The notes under the pieces were generated by a model that was not told where the DNA came from, searched no databases, and saw only the letters and a program-made list of their open reading frames with translations. The translations under genes were made by a program, and so were the position numbers. From assembly GCA_003427395.1 (NCBI GenBank), contig BFEA01000021.1, forward strand, positions 766,453 to 830,452: DNA of 64,000 bases, written 5' to 3'. Source of the DNA: Chara braunii. Taxonomy: Eukaryota > Streptophyta > Charophyceae > Charales > Characeae. Numbering within the stretch: the first letter of the stretch is position 1; each line of letters begins with the position of its first letter. Below are positions 47,856 through 58,700 of the stretch, piece by piece.

Positions 47856-47916
47856 ACTGTCCCAGCACGTGCTGCTCCCCACGAATAGAGTGGAGCTTTG
47901 TTCCAAAAAAAAAAAA

Positions 47917-49345
47917 CAAGTCATCACTCCTGGCTCTTCGGGTCGGACTGAGCTTCTCCCCCCCTGTCGATCCCCTGCTCTGTTCCCAAGCCCTCTCCCC
48001 TGCTGCTCCCTCATCCCTCTCACCCTTTTTTTTTTTTTTTTTTTTCTAGGATAATCTTTATGATTAAGCGAAATTCAGAAACGACTCAGAAAACCCCCCA
48101 TCAATCCACTATACCTCACTCCCGCAAGACTGAGTGCAGCGGAGCCACCATCTTTGCTGCTGCTATGCCATACTCCCATCCTACCAGCTAGCCCCCTCAC
48201 TGGTAGAACGCGAGGTAACGCACCATCCTCTCCCACTCACCTTATCTTCTTTTTGAAATACCTAAGAACTCTTACCGTCGTTCCAGAAGCATGAGAATAG
48301 GCCACATAGGTCCTACGATTATTCCAAAAACCTCGAAATCCCACCCAAACCCTTCCAACGTTCTCCAAAACTGTCGTACTCCCTGTCGATCTCTTCTAGG
48401 CCTCACACCCCCACTTTCTGCTGGGTTACAGGGCAGCGCGACTCACCCCAGCTCCGACCAGCGTCGTCCCGGCAGCAACCCTTGGTTGTCCCGTGGAAAG
48501 CCCGCCCCAAGACATCCCCAGATCTCTCTACCAGACCTCACGCTCCTGCATTGCAGGTTACAGGGCAACACCCCAGCACATCTACTCATCCTCGTCACCC
48601 CCTTGCATCCTCCACCCACCACCCTCACACTCTTCCCCACTCCCCTCCCTCTGCCCCTCTTTTGCCCCCATCCCCACTTCCCCCTTCCTACCCCCCCAAC
48701 CCCACTCCGCCTAACCCCCCCTCTTCTGTAGTAGTAGTTATGCACCTTAGGGACTATAGGAGAGCCCCTTGGGCACGACCAGGGCACCCGGTTGTCTTTC
48801 TTTTACTTCCGGCCGCAGTAGGCTTATAGGTGAGGAGGGTGGAGAGTGTCACGTCACTCAGGACCAAGTCTGGCTGGTCCGACCGGCTGTCGCCGGTGTC
48901 AAGCCATCTCTAGGCCTGTGTTTTAGGCAATAGGGCATAGTGTAACAGATAGTCTTCAGTTCTAGTTTTTGTTGTTCCCCCCCTACCAAAAAAAAAACAT
49001 GGTTCTATTTTATTAATGGCCCAGTGCCCAAGGCCTCTGTGTCAGTGCATTTTACAGGCCGCTGTTGGGGATGAGCTTGGCTGGGAGTGCCTCGCTCAAC
49101 CCCGTATGGCTGTGGCACTTATGTGGGGGACGCCGGTCCCAATTTTCGGCTTATAATGGAATGGTCTTCTTTTTGTAGGGGAAGAGAAAAGAAGTACAAT
49201 CAAAGTGAGTTGCCAATTCAAGGGCCATTAGGTCTCTGACCTCACTCAGCAAGAGAGCAGGTTAACCGAGCACCCATTTTTCAGGCCCATTTATAAGAAA
49301 ACCAGACAGTCATTTTAACAACACTTCACACCAATCTATAGAGTG
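47917..49345. other. Non-coding stretch, C-rich in part
   Basis: T run at 48025-48045. A Pro-rich frame (48291-48831) is low complexity and overlaps frames on both strands, so I do not call it a gene. A run at 48990-48999. No element ends recognised. Confidence 0.5.
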
Positions 49346-49800
49346 NNNNNNNNNNNNNNNNNNNNNNNNNNNNNNNNNNNNNNNNNNNNNNNNNNNNNNN
49401 NNNNNNNNNNNNNNNNNNNNNNNNNNNNNNNNNNNNNNNNNNNNNNNNNNNNNNNNNNNNNNNNNNNNNNNNNNNNNNNNNNNNNNNNNNNNNNNNNNNN
49501 NNNNNNNNNNNNNNNNNNNNNNNNNNNNNNNNNNNNNNNNNNNNNNNNNNNNNNNNNNNNNNNNNNNNNNNNNNNNNNNNNNNNNNNNNNNNNNNNNNNN
49601 NNNNNNNNNNNNNNNNNNNNNNNNNNNNNNNNNNNNNNNNNNNNNNNNNNNNNNNNNNNNNNNNNNNNNNNNNNNNNNNNNNNNNNNNNNNNNNNNNNNN
49701 NNNNNNNNNNNNNNNNNNNNNNNNNNNNNNNNNNNNNNNNNNNNNNNNNNNNNNNNNNNNNNNNNNNNNNNNNNNNNNNNNNNNNNNNNNNNNNNNNNNN
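49346..49800. other. Assembly gap (455 N)
   Basis: An unbroken run of N. The right edge cuts through a SINE-like copy. Confidence 0.99.
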
Positions 49801-49829
49801 CACCTGATGGAAATTGGGTCCAACGTCCC
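49801..49829 (-). mobile_element. SINE-like retroposon, copy 4 (rest in gap)
   Basis: CACCTGATGGAAATTGGGTCC and AACGTCCC, the family signature. The remainder would lie in the N gap. Confidence 0.55.
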
Positions 49830-49842
49830 AGAACATTGTAGG

Positions 49843-49955
49843 CTTTTTTTTTTTTTTTTTTTTTCCCACCAAACAACCCAGGAGGATGCTAGTGGTGCTG
49901 GTAAGAGCAGACACAGCATTTCCCAGGGGGCTCCATCTATTGGTGGGGAGCATTG
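49843..49955 (-). mobile_element. SINE-like retroposon, copy 5
   Basis: T run (49843-49864), GATGCTAGTGGTGCTGGTAA and CTATTGGTGGGGAGCAT, matching copy 3 at 26168. It is truncated before the CACCTG signature. It sits 13 bp from copy 4 in the same orientation, which may explain why assembly failed here. Confidence 0.6.
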
Positions 49956-51034
49956 TAGTTGTTTGTGTGAACAGACATGCAATTGCAATGACAGCAGGCT
50001 ACCAGGGCTCACCTACTCAGAATGAAGTTTGGCAGGTAGAACTGCACAGCAGTCTGAGCTACTTGCCTACATAACAGCCTATGGTAAGTTCGCAGCCAGG
50101 AGGCTGCGCCTGTGCGGGTTCCATTTTTGTCGTTTCATTTCTTTCTATTTTCGGTAAGGTCATGCCGTACAACTTCGCTAGGACGGGTTCGTTTGGGGTC
50201 TCCGACAGCAGAAAATAGGGTCCGGTCGCAGTTGTCCCTAACACCGGTCGTAGGGCAGGTTATCTTGTCAAAGTCGTTGCAATTTAGTATAGGGCGCCGT
50301 CCATTGTTTCCCTTTTGAGGAATAGAGTTTTTTCCCGTTGCAATTAGGGTTGAAAAAGAATTGTTATGAATATCGTCCGCTGTTTTTTCCCTCATTTCCG
50401 TCTGATTACAAGTTTTTTCAATTTCGTTTTGTTTTTGCATGATTTCTTACTGATGATTGTACTTGTCTGATCGTAGGAGTTTTCTGGATGTTGTTGATCA
50501 TAGGTGTGTTCTGGATGTAGTTGATCCTTAATTGAAATCTATTTTTTCTGATTCTAAGCAAGATTTCTTAATCTGAAAATATCGGTATGATCTAGGTAGG
50601 ATTTCTTAATAACTCCGTGTAGTATTCCTAATCCAAAATTCGTAATTCAGAGTTTTGCTCTGATCCAATGAAGGATTACTCCCAATGATTGATTTCTTGA
50701 TTTTACCCTTCTGATCGGTTTTTTGAATCCTGGGATTCGAAAATCAGGGTCGAAAGTCCGTTTGGACATCTTTAGTTGTGAATCTCAATAATATATTTCT
50801 ACTTTCTGATGTCGGAAGGTTGTGGTTCTAATACTGTGTTCTGATTTAATTTCTGATTATCTGATTTTCTAAACGTACGTTTTCGAGGTAATTTTCCATT
50901 CGGAGTAATTTTCCATCCGAGAAAATCTGTGACTTTGTTGCTAATTAGTTTTTCCTCGATACTTGATTCGATATTTGATACTATATGGTTGCGGTCATAC
51001 TCGAATCTCTGGCTGTGATATTGTGGGATTTGGG
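49956..51034. other. Non-coding stretch
   Basis: T-rich, no gene or element ends recognised. Confidence 0.5.
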
Positions 51035-51180
51035 TGTGACGCCCCAACCTCACGCCCAGCGCGACTTGCTGATCGGAGTAGAATGGGGGCCTGGAAGTGC
51101 GAAAAGGGGTGTGCCAAGGATTTTTGGGAAAGTGGGGGTGGAGTCCCAGGTTATAACTGAGATCTCCTGTGGCAGAGTTG
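51035..51180 (+). mobile_element. LTR-like start, related to the one at 60908 (opposite strand)
   Basis: TGTGACGCCCCAACCTCACG, then GGGGTGTGCCAAGGATTTTT match, in order, the minus-strand sequence beginning at 60908. TGTGACG is a common plant LTR start. A candidate far end is CGTCACA at 53479-53485, which would make a ~2.4-kb LTR; that is speculative. Confidence 0.4.
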
Positions 51181-53537
51181 TTCGGGGGCACGGATGCAAT
51201 TTGGCAGAGAGGGCGGACCACTTCTGGTCATAAGGCAGATGACATGCGCGGGTCATTTATGGTCGAGCGATCCATCTGTGTTGAGGACGGCGGTTCATCG
51301 GAAGATCCCCTTGGGGTGGGTGTGATCCCGATGAGTCCGGTCGTCGGTTATCGCCACGTGGCGTCGGTCGTCGTACGTTCTGGTTGGGCCCTCGCGGTCC
51401 CGAGGCTCTCTGGTTGCCACGTTATCGGCAATTTCCGCAGGGCGTGCTGGGCCAGTAGGGGGCTATGGCTTTCCACGGGATGACCCTGAGTTGGTGATAC
51501 GGGAGAAGGGAGGGAAGTGAGTGGAGATAACGACAAAGCCGGGGGAAATAAAGTAGTGAGTGTGGTCCGCGGTGGGGAAATCAGAACACCGTGGATCGCT
51601 GGTTGTGGCACAGTTGAACTCCTTAGGACACAGTCGGTTTTCCGTGAGGCAGGGAAAGCTCTGTCGGAGGCACTCTTCAATCCAAAGGGTGAAGTACTCC
51701 GGGTCGTACGACAAATCTGAGCTCCCGGAGCGCGTCATTATGTCATCGTAGAGCCGCGAAAGTCCTAAGGACGTGTCCTCATCGATTGTGATCACCGCTT
51801 GTGAATACGTGTAGGCTGTGCGAGTCACGCTTACACGTGTTCACACGGGATGATTGTTTCGTTGCTGACGCGGAACGGCCACATCCAATCAGGCAATATC
51901 CCCGTAATTGTCAAGTTTGTGAATCGACGCGCGGGGACTCGTGTAAGTGCGCAGATCAGATCGCACCTACGCGCGCCCCTGCACGGCGTTCGCTAGTTTT
52001 CTGGCAACCAGTTATCCGATCACCTAATCATTCCGTAATTTCCGAGTATGCNAGATGCAACAACCACAACAGCTCGATCAGAAGATAAGCAAAAATGGAA
52101 ACAGCATTGATGACTACGCAAAATTCCTACCCTATTCACGAGTGCATCAAGCTGGTAAGCAAAGGCAAGGATCAGGCAGAAAGACAAGCAAACAGACACG
52201 ACATCCATTCATCCATTCGCACACCATATCCGAGATGGGAATCGCAAAGACGAGTATGTATGAGAGAAAACCAAGCCAAGATTCCGAAAACAAAAACGGG
52301 CGAATTGCCCTGATCCGAAATCTAAATTTATATACACCATCAGAGAGGGAGAAAAGACAAAAGAAACAACAAATCCGCGTCCATCGACCTCAGCTCCCTC
52401 TTCCTCTCTCTCTCTCTCCGATGCGGACAGTCCGTCGTCACGCACCAACCCACGAAGTCGTCACCCCGACTCACCCCTCTTAGTCCTCCCGCACCCGTCA
52501 GGTTCGCCCGCGCCCACAGTCCGTCGTGGCTCACGTCAACCCCGCGCGCTTGGCACCAGTTCGTCGTGTCGCCCGACTCCCACATCAACTCACCTCTTAC
52601 TTCGCTCGTGAGCCGACCCTTCTTGATCGCGCTACCCTGAGCTTCCACTTAGCTGGTTAAGAGAGCTAACTAATCGCGCAGCCGGAATTTATCGCGTGCA
52701 TGCATGCACGAAGAACACGGAATTACAAAGACTTAGAAAGAAGATTAGAGAGGGAGTGCCTACGTTTTGCATGACCGGGCCGCGGCATGGGGGACGTAGC
52801 CGCTCTCCACGCATCGATCCGATCATGCCGACCGCGGCTACCAAAACACAGCGAAAATAAGGAGAAGAAGGGCGGGAAAGGCGAAACACAAGAAGAAAGA
52901 TACATTTACAATGGCGCCCGTCCAAAATTACAGTTACACACACGATTAAAGGCGCCGCCTAATCAGAGTTTCGTTGCAGCCGCACGAAGAAGCGCGTAAG
53001 CAAAAAGCGTCGCGCGGCCCAGAAGAAATTCCTAATTACAAAATTCCTAAAATCCTATCTAATGCGGAAAAAGCGAAAAGCACAAACTCCGAAAAGAAAG
53101 TCTGAAATTCCGAGAGCCATCGGGGCTCGACAAGATTCGAAAAAGAATTCAAAAAGGAAATTCAAAAAGAACGAAGGAAATTCACGCGCAATGTCCGCGT
53201 CTAAATTCCAAAATCGAAACGAAAGAAGTGACGTCAACAGTTATTAATCGCGCGCATGACAGCGCGCCAGCCATCCAACCGACCAATCGACCGATCGTCC
53301 CGGGACACGCCTAGTTCCGAACCCAACCATCGAAAAAGGAAACGACGAAAAAGACAAAGAAGCAGGGACACCAATGCAATTTCCTTCCTATCCCGATCTC
53401 CCGTAATTGGCCCATTCCTCCCAACTTAGGACCCCTCATCGCTATCGCACAGGAAATCACGCGGTGCGGAAATCGGTTCGTCACATATGTGACGCCCACG
53501 GGGTTCCAACATTAGCAAGCTCCTTCTTGCTTGTTGA
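51181..53537. other. Stretch without a recognised gene
   Basis: A 121-codon minus frame at 51828-51463 (with SLGLSRLYDDIMTRSG and YFTLWIEECLRQSF) looks protein-like, but I recognise no domain and it may be a transposon remnant. One ambiguous base lies at 52052. The rest is A-rich with low-complexity frames. Confidence 0.4.
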
Positions 53538-53570
53538 CACGTGTCGATCTCTCTAATTGATCGACACGTG
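53538..53570. repeat. Perfect 12-bp hairpin containing CACGTG-type ends
   Basis: CACGTGTCGATC (53538-53549) and GATCGACACGTG (53559-53570) are perfect inverted arms with a 9-nt loop. It could be a terminator-like hairpin or a paired G-box (CACGTG) site. Confidence 0.7.
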
Positions 53571-54388
53571 GAGCTTTTCCTTTTGTGCCACTTACCGTTC
53601 AAATGATTGTGGACGTCGTCCAGTGTGGCAAACACAGCTCGTAACTACTAATTCCTCAGGACCATTGACAATCCAAGGAGGGGATCACACGCGTCATCGC
53701 AACGATATGCGCACCAATCAACCGATCACCAGTGTCCAGTGGGGAGAGGGAAGGGAAGACGGTACATGGGGGCATGGCGAGTGGGAGGGCTAATCGGGAG
53801 AGGGGGCAGGAAACTGTCCAACCTCGCCACCGTTTCCAGAAGTTCTTGGTATCGAACGATCCGGTGGAGACGGGGGAAGCGATTACCATTATGGGGGAGG
53901 GAAGTGAGATAGTCTGGATAGAGGGTGGTGAAGGGTGCGGAAGAGGGCCGCGTGGAAATGGTCGTAGTTTTCTCATGCGGGGATAGTCCCCGTAATCATG
54001 CAATAAACTTCGACCATATTGTGGCCTCGCCACGCGGCGCTTAGGAGAAGGATATGGAGGTAGAAGTCGGGGAGGGCGCATCGGGTCGAGGGGTGGGGAT
54101 GGATTGTGATAATAAGACGGGTGGCATAGAAGAAGAGGAAGGTGTCGAAGGGGAAGGTGTTGCGGGGGAAGACAACGCGGGTAGTAGCCTGGCGGAGGGT
54201 GAGATGGTCAAAGGGACGGCGGGATAACGACCGGGGACGAAGCCTAATGCCCCGCATTAGTACGGGCTCGAACTAGTGGACGGTCGGTGGCGGAGGGGGA
54301 GGGGGATCGGCTCCGTCGTCGCCTTGCCGGTGTGCGTCGAAGTCTCGGCAGCTGGGTCCCCATCCTCGGGCTTGGGCGGCTCTGGATC

Positions 54389-55775
54389 TCAGGCCGGATC
54401 GTCGGTGAGCTGCTGATTGGCTTCGCTGGCGAATTCCAGCTGTCGTTTCCCGGCCGCGATCTCTTCTCTCTTGCGTGCCGCTTCGGGGTCTTCCGCCTGA
54501 GCGCCCACTTGCTCTCCTTCTTTCGGCGCGGTCTCCCACTCTGATTCCTCCGACTCTAGCTCTTCCTCTTCGTCGTTTTGTTCTTCTTTTTCCTCCTCCT
54601 CACTTTGTTCCCCTTCGCTGTGCTCCCTGTAACTCCCCTCTTTGGGAGTTTCGTCCTCATCGTCTCCCTCTTCTTCTTCTTTTTCAGTTGCTTCTTCTTC
54701 TGCTGCTACCGCCTCTTCCTCGGTGGCCGTTCGATCTCGGAAGTAGGGGGGATCGATGATTTCCCGTGGGCTAAGATAATCCCGTTGTGATGGCGGGTTG
54801 CGGTCGCTTCCCGGCTCCTCCAGGCACGCTGATTCGCCGACCACTGAAGATACGGCGCCAAGGTCCACGTGAGAACGTGGGGGACCGGGCTCTCGTCACT
54901 TTGCGAGACGATATCCAGGGGAAGATCGTCTGCTAGCTGCGAGAGTGGGACCGTAAGCTCCAGGACGATCGGTTGGCGATGACTGGGCCACATCGATCCG
55001 AACAGGAATCCGAGAAGATCGCCCTTCACGTCTGTTCTCCAGGCCTGGATAATCAGCCACTCCAAGTGCTCGCTCCACTCGTGATGGTCTTCGTCCCTTG
55101 TCCACGTGATTCATACCCCGACCAGGCACACCGAAAGCTCGACGAAGTGCTCGCGCCAAAGTCTCCACTGTCCAAGATCGAGAAGGGGGACTGCGAGCGG
55201 CTCTAGGCAAAAAGAGAGACGAGGGTGGAGACTAGATTGCCAGAAGGTGGGGAAGAGAGATGGGAGGGCGAAAGTGGAGAGTTGGGAGTGGTTCATCGAA
55301 GAGGGTGGAAAGGGATAAGCTCTGGCAGCACCACCGCTAGCTCGTGCTGGAATGCTCGGATCCCTGCGAGCTCGACGACGTTGGTGGGAAAACGATTATC
55401 CCCTCGACGCGTAAGAGAGTGGTTCCACTTCGTGGCCAGTTGCTGCGCCCACTTCCTTAGTGACGTTCGGATGGCGGTGTGCCGGAGCGCATTGATCGAG
55501 CTGATGTCGCCGTTGAAGCCGACGACCGTGGACACGTGGCTAATCCCCGGAGTTAATCGCCGACGTACAACCACCGCTTCTGCCAGTACCACTGCCTGAG
55601 GATTGCCTGCGAATCAGAACTCAGCCGCTGCATACACTCCCGAAGTGCAGAAGAACTGCGCCACTCGTAGAAGGTCCTGATTGAGCCGTAGATGACACAC
55701 CTGTCGAATCGCCGAGATGTATCCCCGTGGCGTTAAGAGATGGTCGTCGAGGGCTTGCTCCGTGAGAAAGCTCAT
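54389..55775 (-). pseudogene. ORF3 downstream of pol in gypsy element 2 (unknown function)
   Basis: The ATG (55775-55773) overlaps the integrase stop TGA as ATGA. The frame reads MSFLTEQALDDHLLTPRGYI and is protein-like. It has a TGA at 55616-55614, continues in frame to 55293, then shifts frame (EWLIIQAWRTDVKGDLLGFL at about 55065) and shifts again near 54870. It ends with a strongly acidic tail (EEE/DDE runs, about 54740-54500) and ANQQLTDDPA before the stop at 54389. Total length about 460 codons over three frames. I recognise no domain: no envelope signal peptide or membrane segment, no RNase H. The position and the stop-start overlap suggest reinitiation after pol. Confidence 0.6.
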
Positions 55776-58700
55776 GGCGATGGTGGCGGGGACGGGGTGT
55801 CTGAGAAAGAACTAGATGAAGAAGGATAGGCAGGTGATAAGCAGTCGTCGTCTTCTTCTTCATCGGAGGAGGAGACGGATGAAGGTGGCGGGGGCGAAGA
55901 AGGAAGGAGACGTAGATAGGACACGTGGCGGGAGATCGGTCGAGCCGATCGGCTGCCGGAGACCTCACGCGCAAGCCGCACGGTGTTCACGTCGTTCGGT
56001 TTGAGCTCAATCACGTGGAATTGCCCGAAGAATCGTGGCGCTAGCTTACCCTGACGAGCACATTTCCTTACCTGCACGATGTCCCCCAATTTGTACTGGG
56101 GCCGTGGACCTGCGTTCCCGCTCCGGGCCTCGTAGCTCCGGACCTGTCGGCCGTGGGCCAACTCGGTCATTTTCTGGCGTTTTCGGGCTAGCCTGGGGAA
56201 GGGCCGTTCCATTAGCTCTAAGTGTCGCTTGGCCTTGTCCCGGACCGTGGCCCTTGTGGGCCGCCGGTTCAGCGTTGACTCATCGGGAAGGCTCGGTATC
56301 GAAACGCAAGCGACGCTATTGGTCCTTAATTGGAAGGGGCTCAAGCCCGTCGATTCGTGGGGCGTTCCACGATGGACCGCCAGGATGTGGTCGACGATAT
56401 CAGGCCAAGGCCTCGGATCCCGTGCCGCAATGTTTCGCAGCGATATCTTTATCACCCTATTTGCGTTTTCTACCAGCCCATTGGATTGTGACATGTGGGG
56501 CGCGGTATTCCGCACAACAACACCATGTAAGACCAGATTCCTCAACACTTCCCCTCTGAACTCCGCCCCATTATCAGTCAGGATCTCTTCTGTGTCCTGG
56601 TGCATCCCGAGAAAACGGTCAACATACCGCGCGATTTCGGCGACTTGCCGCGTGCGACATGGGTAGGCCTCGATCCATTTTGAAAAATGGTCGACAAACA
56701 CCAACAGGAGTGAATACTCACAACTATTAGGACCAAGGGGTACCACAATATCGGTAGTATCCATGCTTACCCTTTGAAAAGGCCGTTTAACTATCGTTGG
56801 TACTATCGATCTTGGCGGCTGGATCTGCGCCTTGTCAGCAGCACAGACTTGGCAGTTCGCGACGATGAATTTCACATCGTCCCGAATATTGGACCAGTAC
56901 CGTTCATTTTTGTCGATTGTTGACTCTGTAATCCGTACGGCAAAATGGGTTGCCGTTTCCTCGTGTGTCGTGTTCACTCAGTCATACCTCATGAACGGAT
57001 GCGGTACAACCATCCAAATCCCACTACCGTCCGTTTTCCGCTTTTCTAACCTGCCCTCGACCCATCGATAATCCCGAGCCCTTTCATTGGCCCTCCTCCG
57101 ATCTTCCTTGGTGAAATCCTGGAGGGGGTTACCCACAAAGGTAGCAATCAGAGCGATATCGGTCCATACTTCAGCCTTTCTAAACTTCCGGGTCTTCTCC
57201 ATCTGATGTGGCATCCAAAAAGCGAGCCTCGGTCGGGATCTTGTCAACCCGACACAAGGGGCACAGCCACGGCTTACTGTCATTTATGTATTGGATGCAC
57301 GAGTCACGGGCTCGTGCGACGCACTGTCGACAGTCTACCCATTCCGCATAGCCTTCCCCGTTAGGACGCATGGAGACCGAGTACACGTGAGAGATCGCTT
57401 CACAAAAATAACAAAATTTATAAGGCAGGGAAAGAAGAGATGAGGAGGAGAGGGGAGAAAGAGGGGCTACGGGATTACCTCCGTCACCCATTGCCACCGG
57501 TCTGCTTCTTGCCACGTGGAAGAACTGCCACTTGTCCGTATTTAGGCCCGTTCGCCGGTTCTGACTCCTTCCGCGGAGTGATTTCCTCGCCCTTAGATAC
57601 TTTAGTGGGTTGATGCAGACGTGTCAGTCCATCCGCGTTGCCGTGTCTTTCCGTCTTTCGATGGATGATGTTGAAATCGTACTCCTGCAGACGTACCGCC
57701 CAACGTCCAATCATGCCCGTGTAATTAGTGAGCTTCTTTAAAGCCAGCAGGGGCTCGTGATTCGTCACGAGGCGGAACTTCTGTCCGTAGAGATACGAAT
57801 GGAAGTGTTCGATTCCCCAGACTACTGCATAGCATTCGCCTTAAGGTGCTGAATTGTTCCTCCGTTCGTCCGGCACTGTTCGTGACGTACTCGATGACGT
57901 GTTCGCGACCATCGTTCCCCTTCTGTTCTAGAATGGCGGAGATCGCTTCCGGTTGTCAGTCTGTTATAAGAATAAATTGTTTGGTGGGGTCCGACCGGAT
58001 CAAAATTGGTGCAGTGGCCAGGGCCTCCTTGAGTGCATCAAAGGCTTGCCCGCACTCAGAGTCCCACTGCATAGGCTGGTCCTTTCGAAGCAGGTTTGTA
58101 AGAGGCCGAGCAATCGCCGCAAAACCCTTGATAAAATGGCGGTAGTACGATGTCAGGCCTAAGAAGGCTCGAACTGGCATCAACGACGTGGGAACTGGGG
58201 CTTTTTTCACGGCTGCAACTTTCCTGAAATCCGGTCGCAGTCCTCCACGTGTCACTACATACCCCAAGAATGAAATTTTCGAGAGGAAAAAATCGCTCTT
58301 CTCGAGTGCAATCTTGAACCCGGCGTCTCTCAGTGCTCCCAACGTCCACTCAACGTGTTGTGCATGTCCGTAATAGGTCTCCGAGTAGACAAGGATATCA
58401 TCCATGTACACGATCACGCAGAAGTTGATCATTCGCTGAGGCAACCGTGTCTTGTTGACGAAGTTCTGGAACGTCACGTTCATTGCTCGTTGAAACGTGG
58501 CAGGCGCATTACAAATTCCCATCGGACATCGAACCCACTGTCACGTGCCTTCAAACAATATGAAGGCCGTCTTTGGTCAATCTTCCTCCTTAACCAGAAT
58601 GTGATGGAAGTCATGCCGAATATCAAACTTGCTAAAATAATTAGCACACTCAATCGCATCCAACAAATCATCAATCCGAGGGAGGGGATACACATCTTTA

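Larger units (their letters stand above)
42118..47916 (+). mobile_element. Penelope-like retroelement with N-terminal GIY-YIG and hammerhead ribozymes
   Basis: Direct terminal repeats (42118-42482 and 47492-47855) enclose ORF1 (gag-like) and ORF2 (GIY-YIG endonuclease followed by reverse transcriptase). A short tail with an A run ends near 47916. Pseudo-LTR repeats, hammerhead ribozymes inside them and the GIY-YIG/RT pair together are diagnostic of Penelope-like elements. The endonuclease lies before the RT, as in the permuted group described from green algae and protists (Chlamys/Naiad type) and in conifer elements, not after it as in classical Penelope. In-frame stops and frameshifts in ORF2 mean this copy is dead. 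Confidence 0.87.

Noticed and set aside
48291-48831. Pro/Ser-rich frames on both strands
   Set aside because: C-rich low-complexity DNA gives overlapping frames in several phases; no domain.
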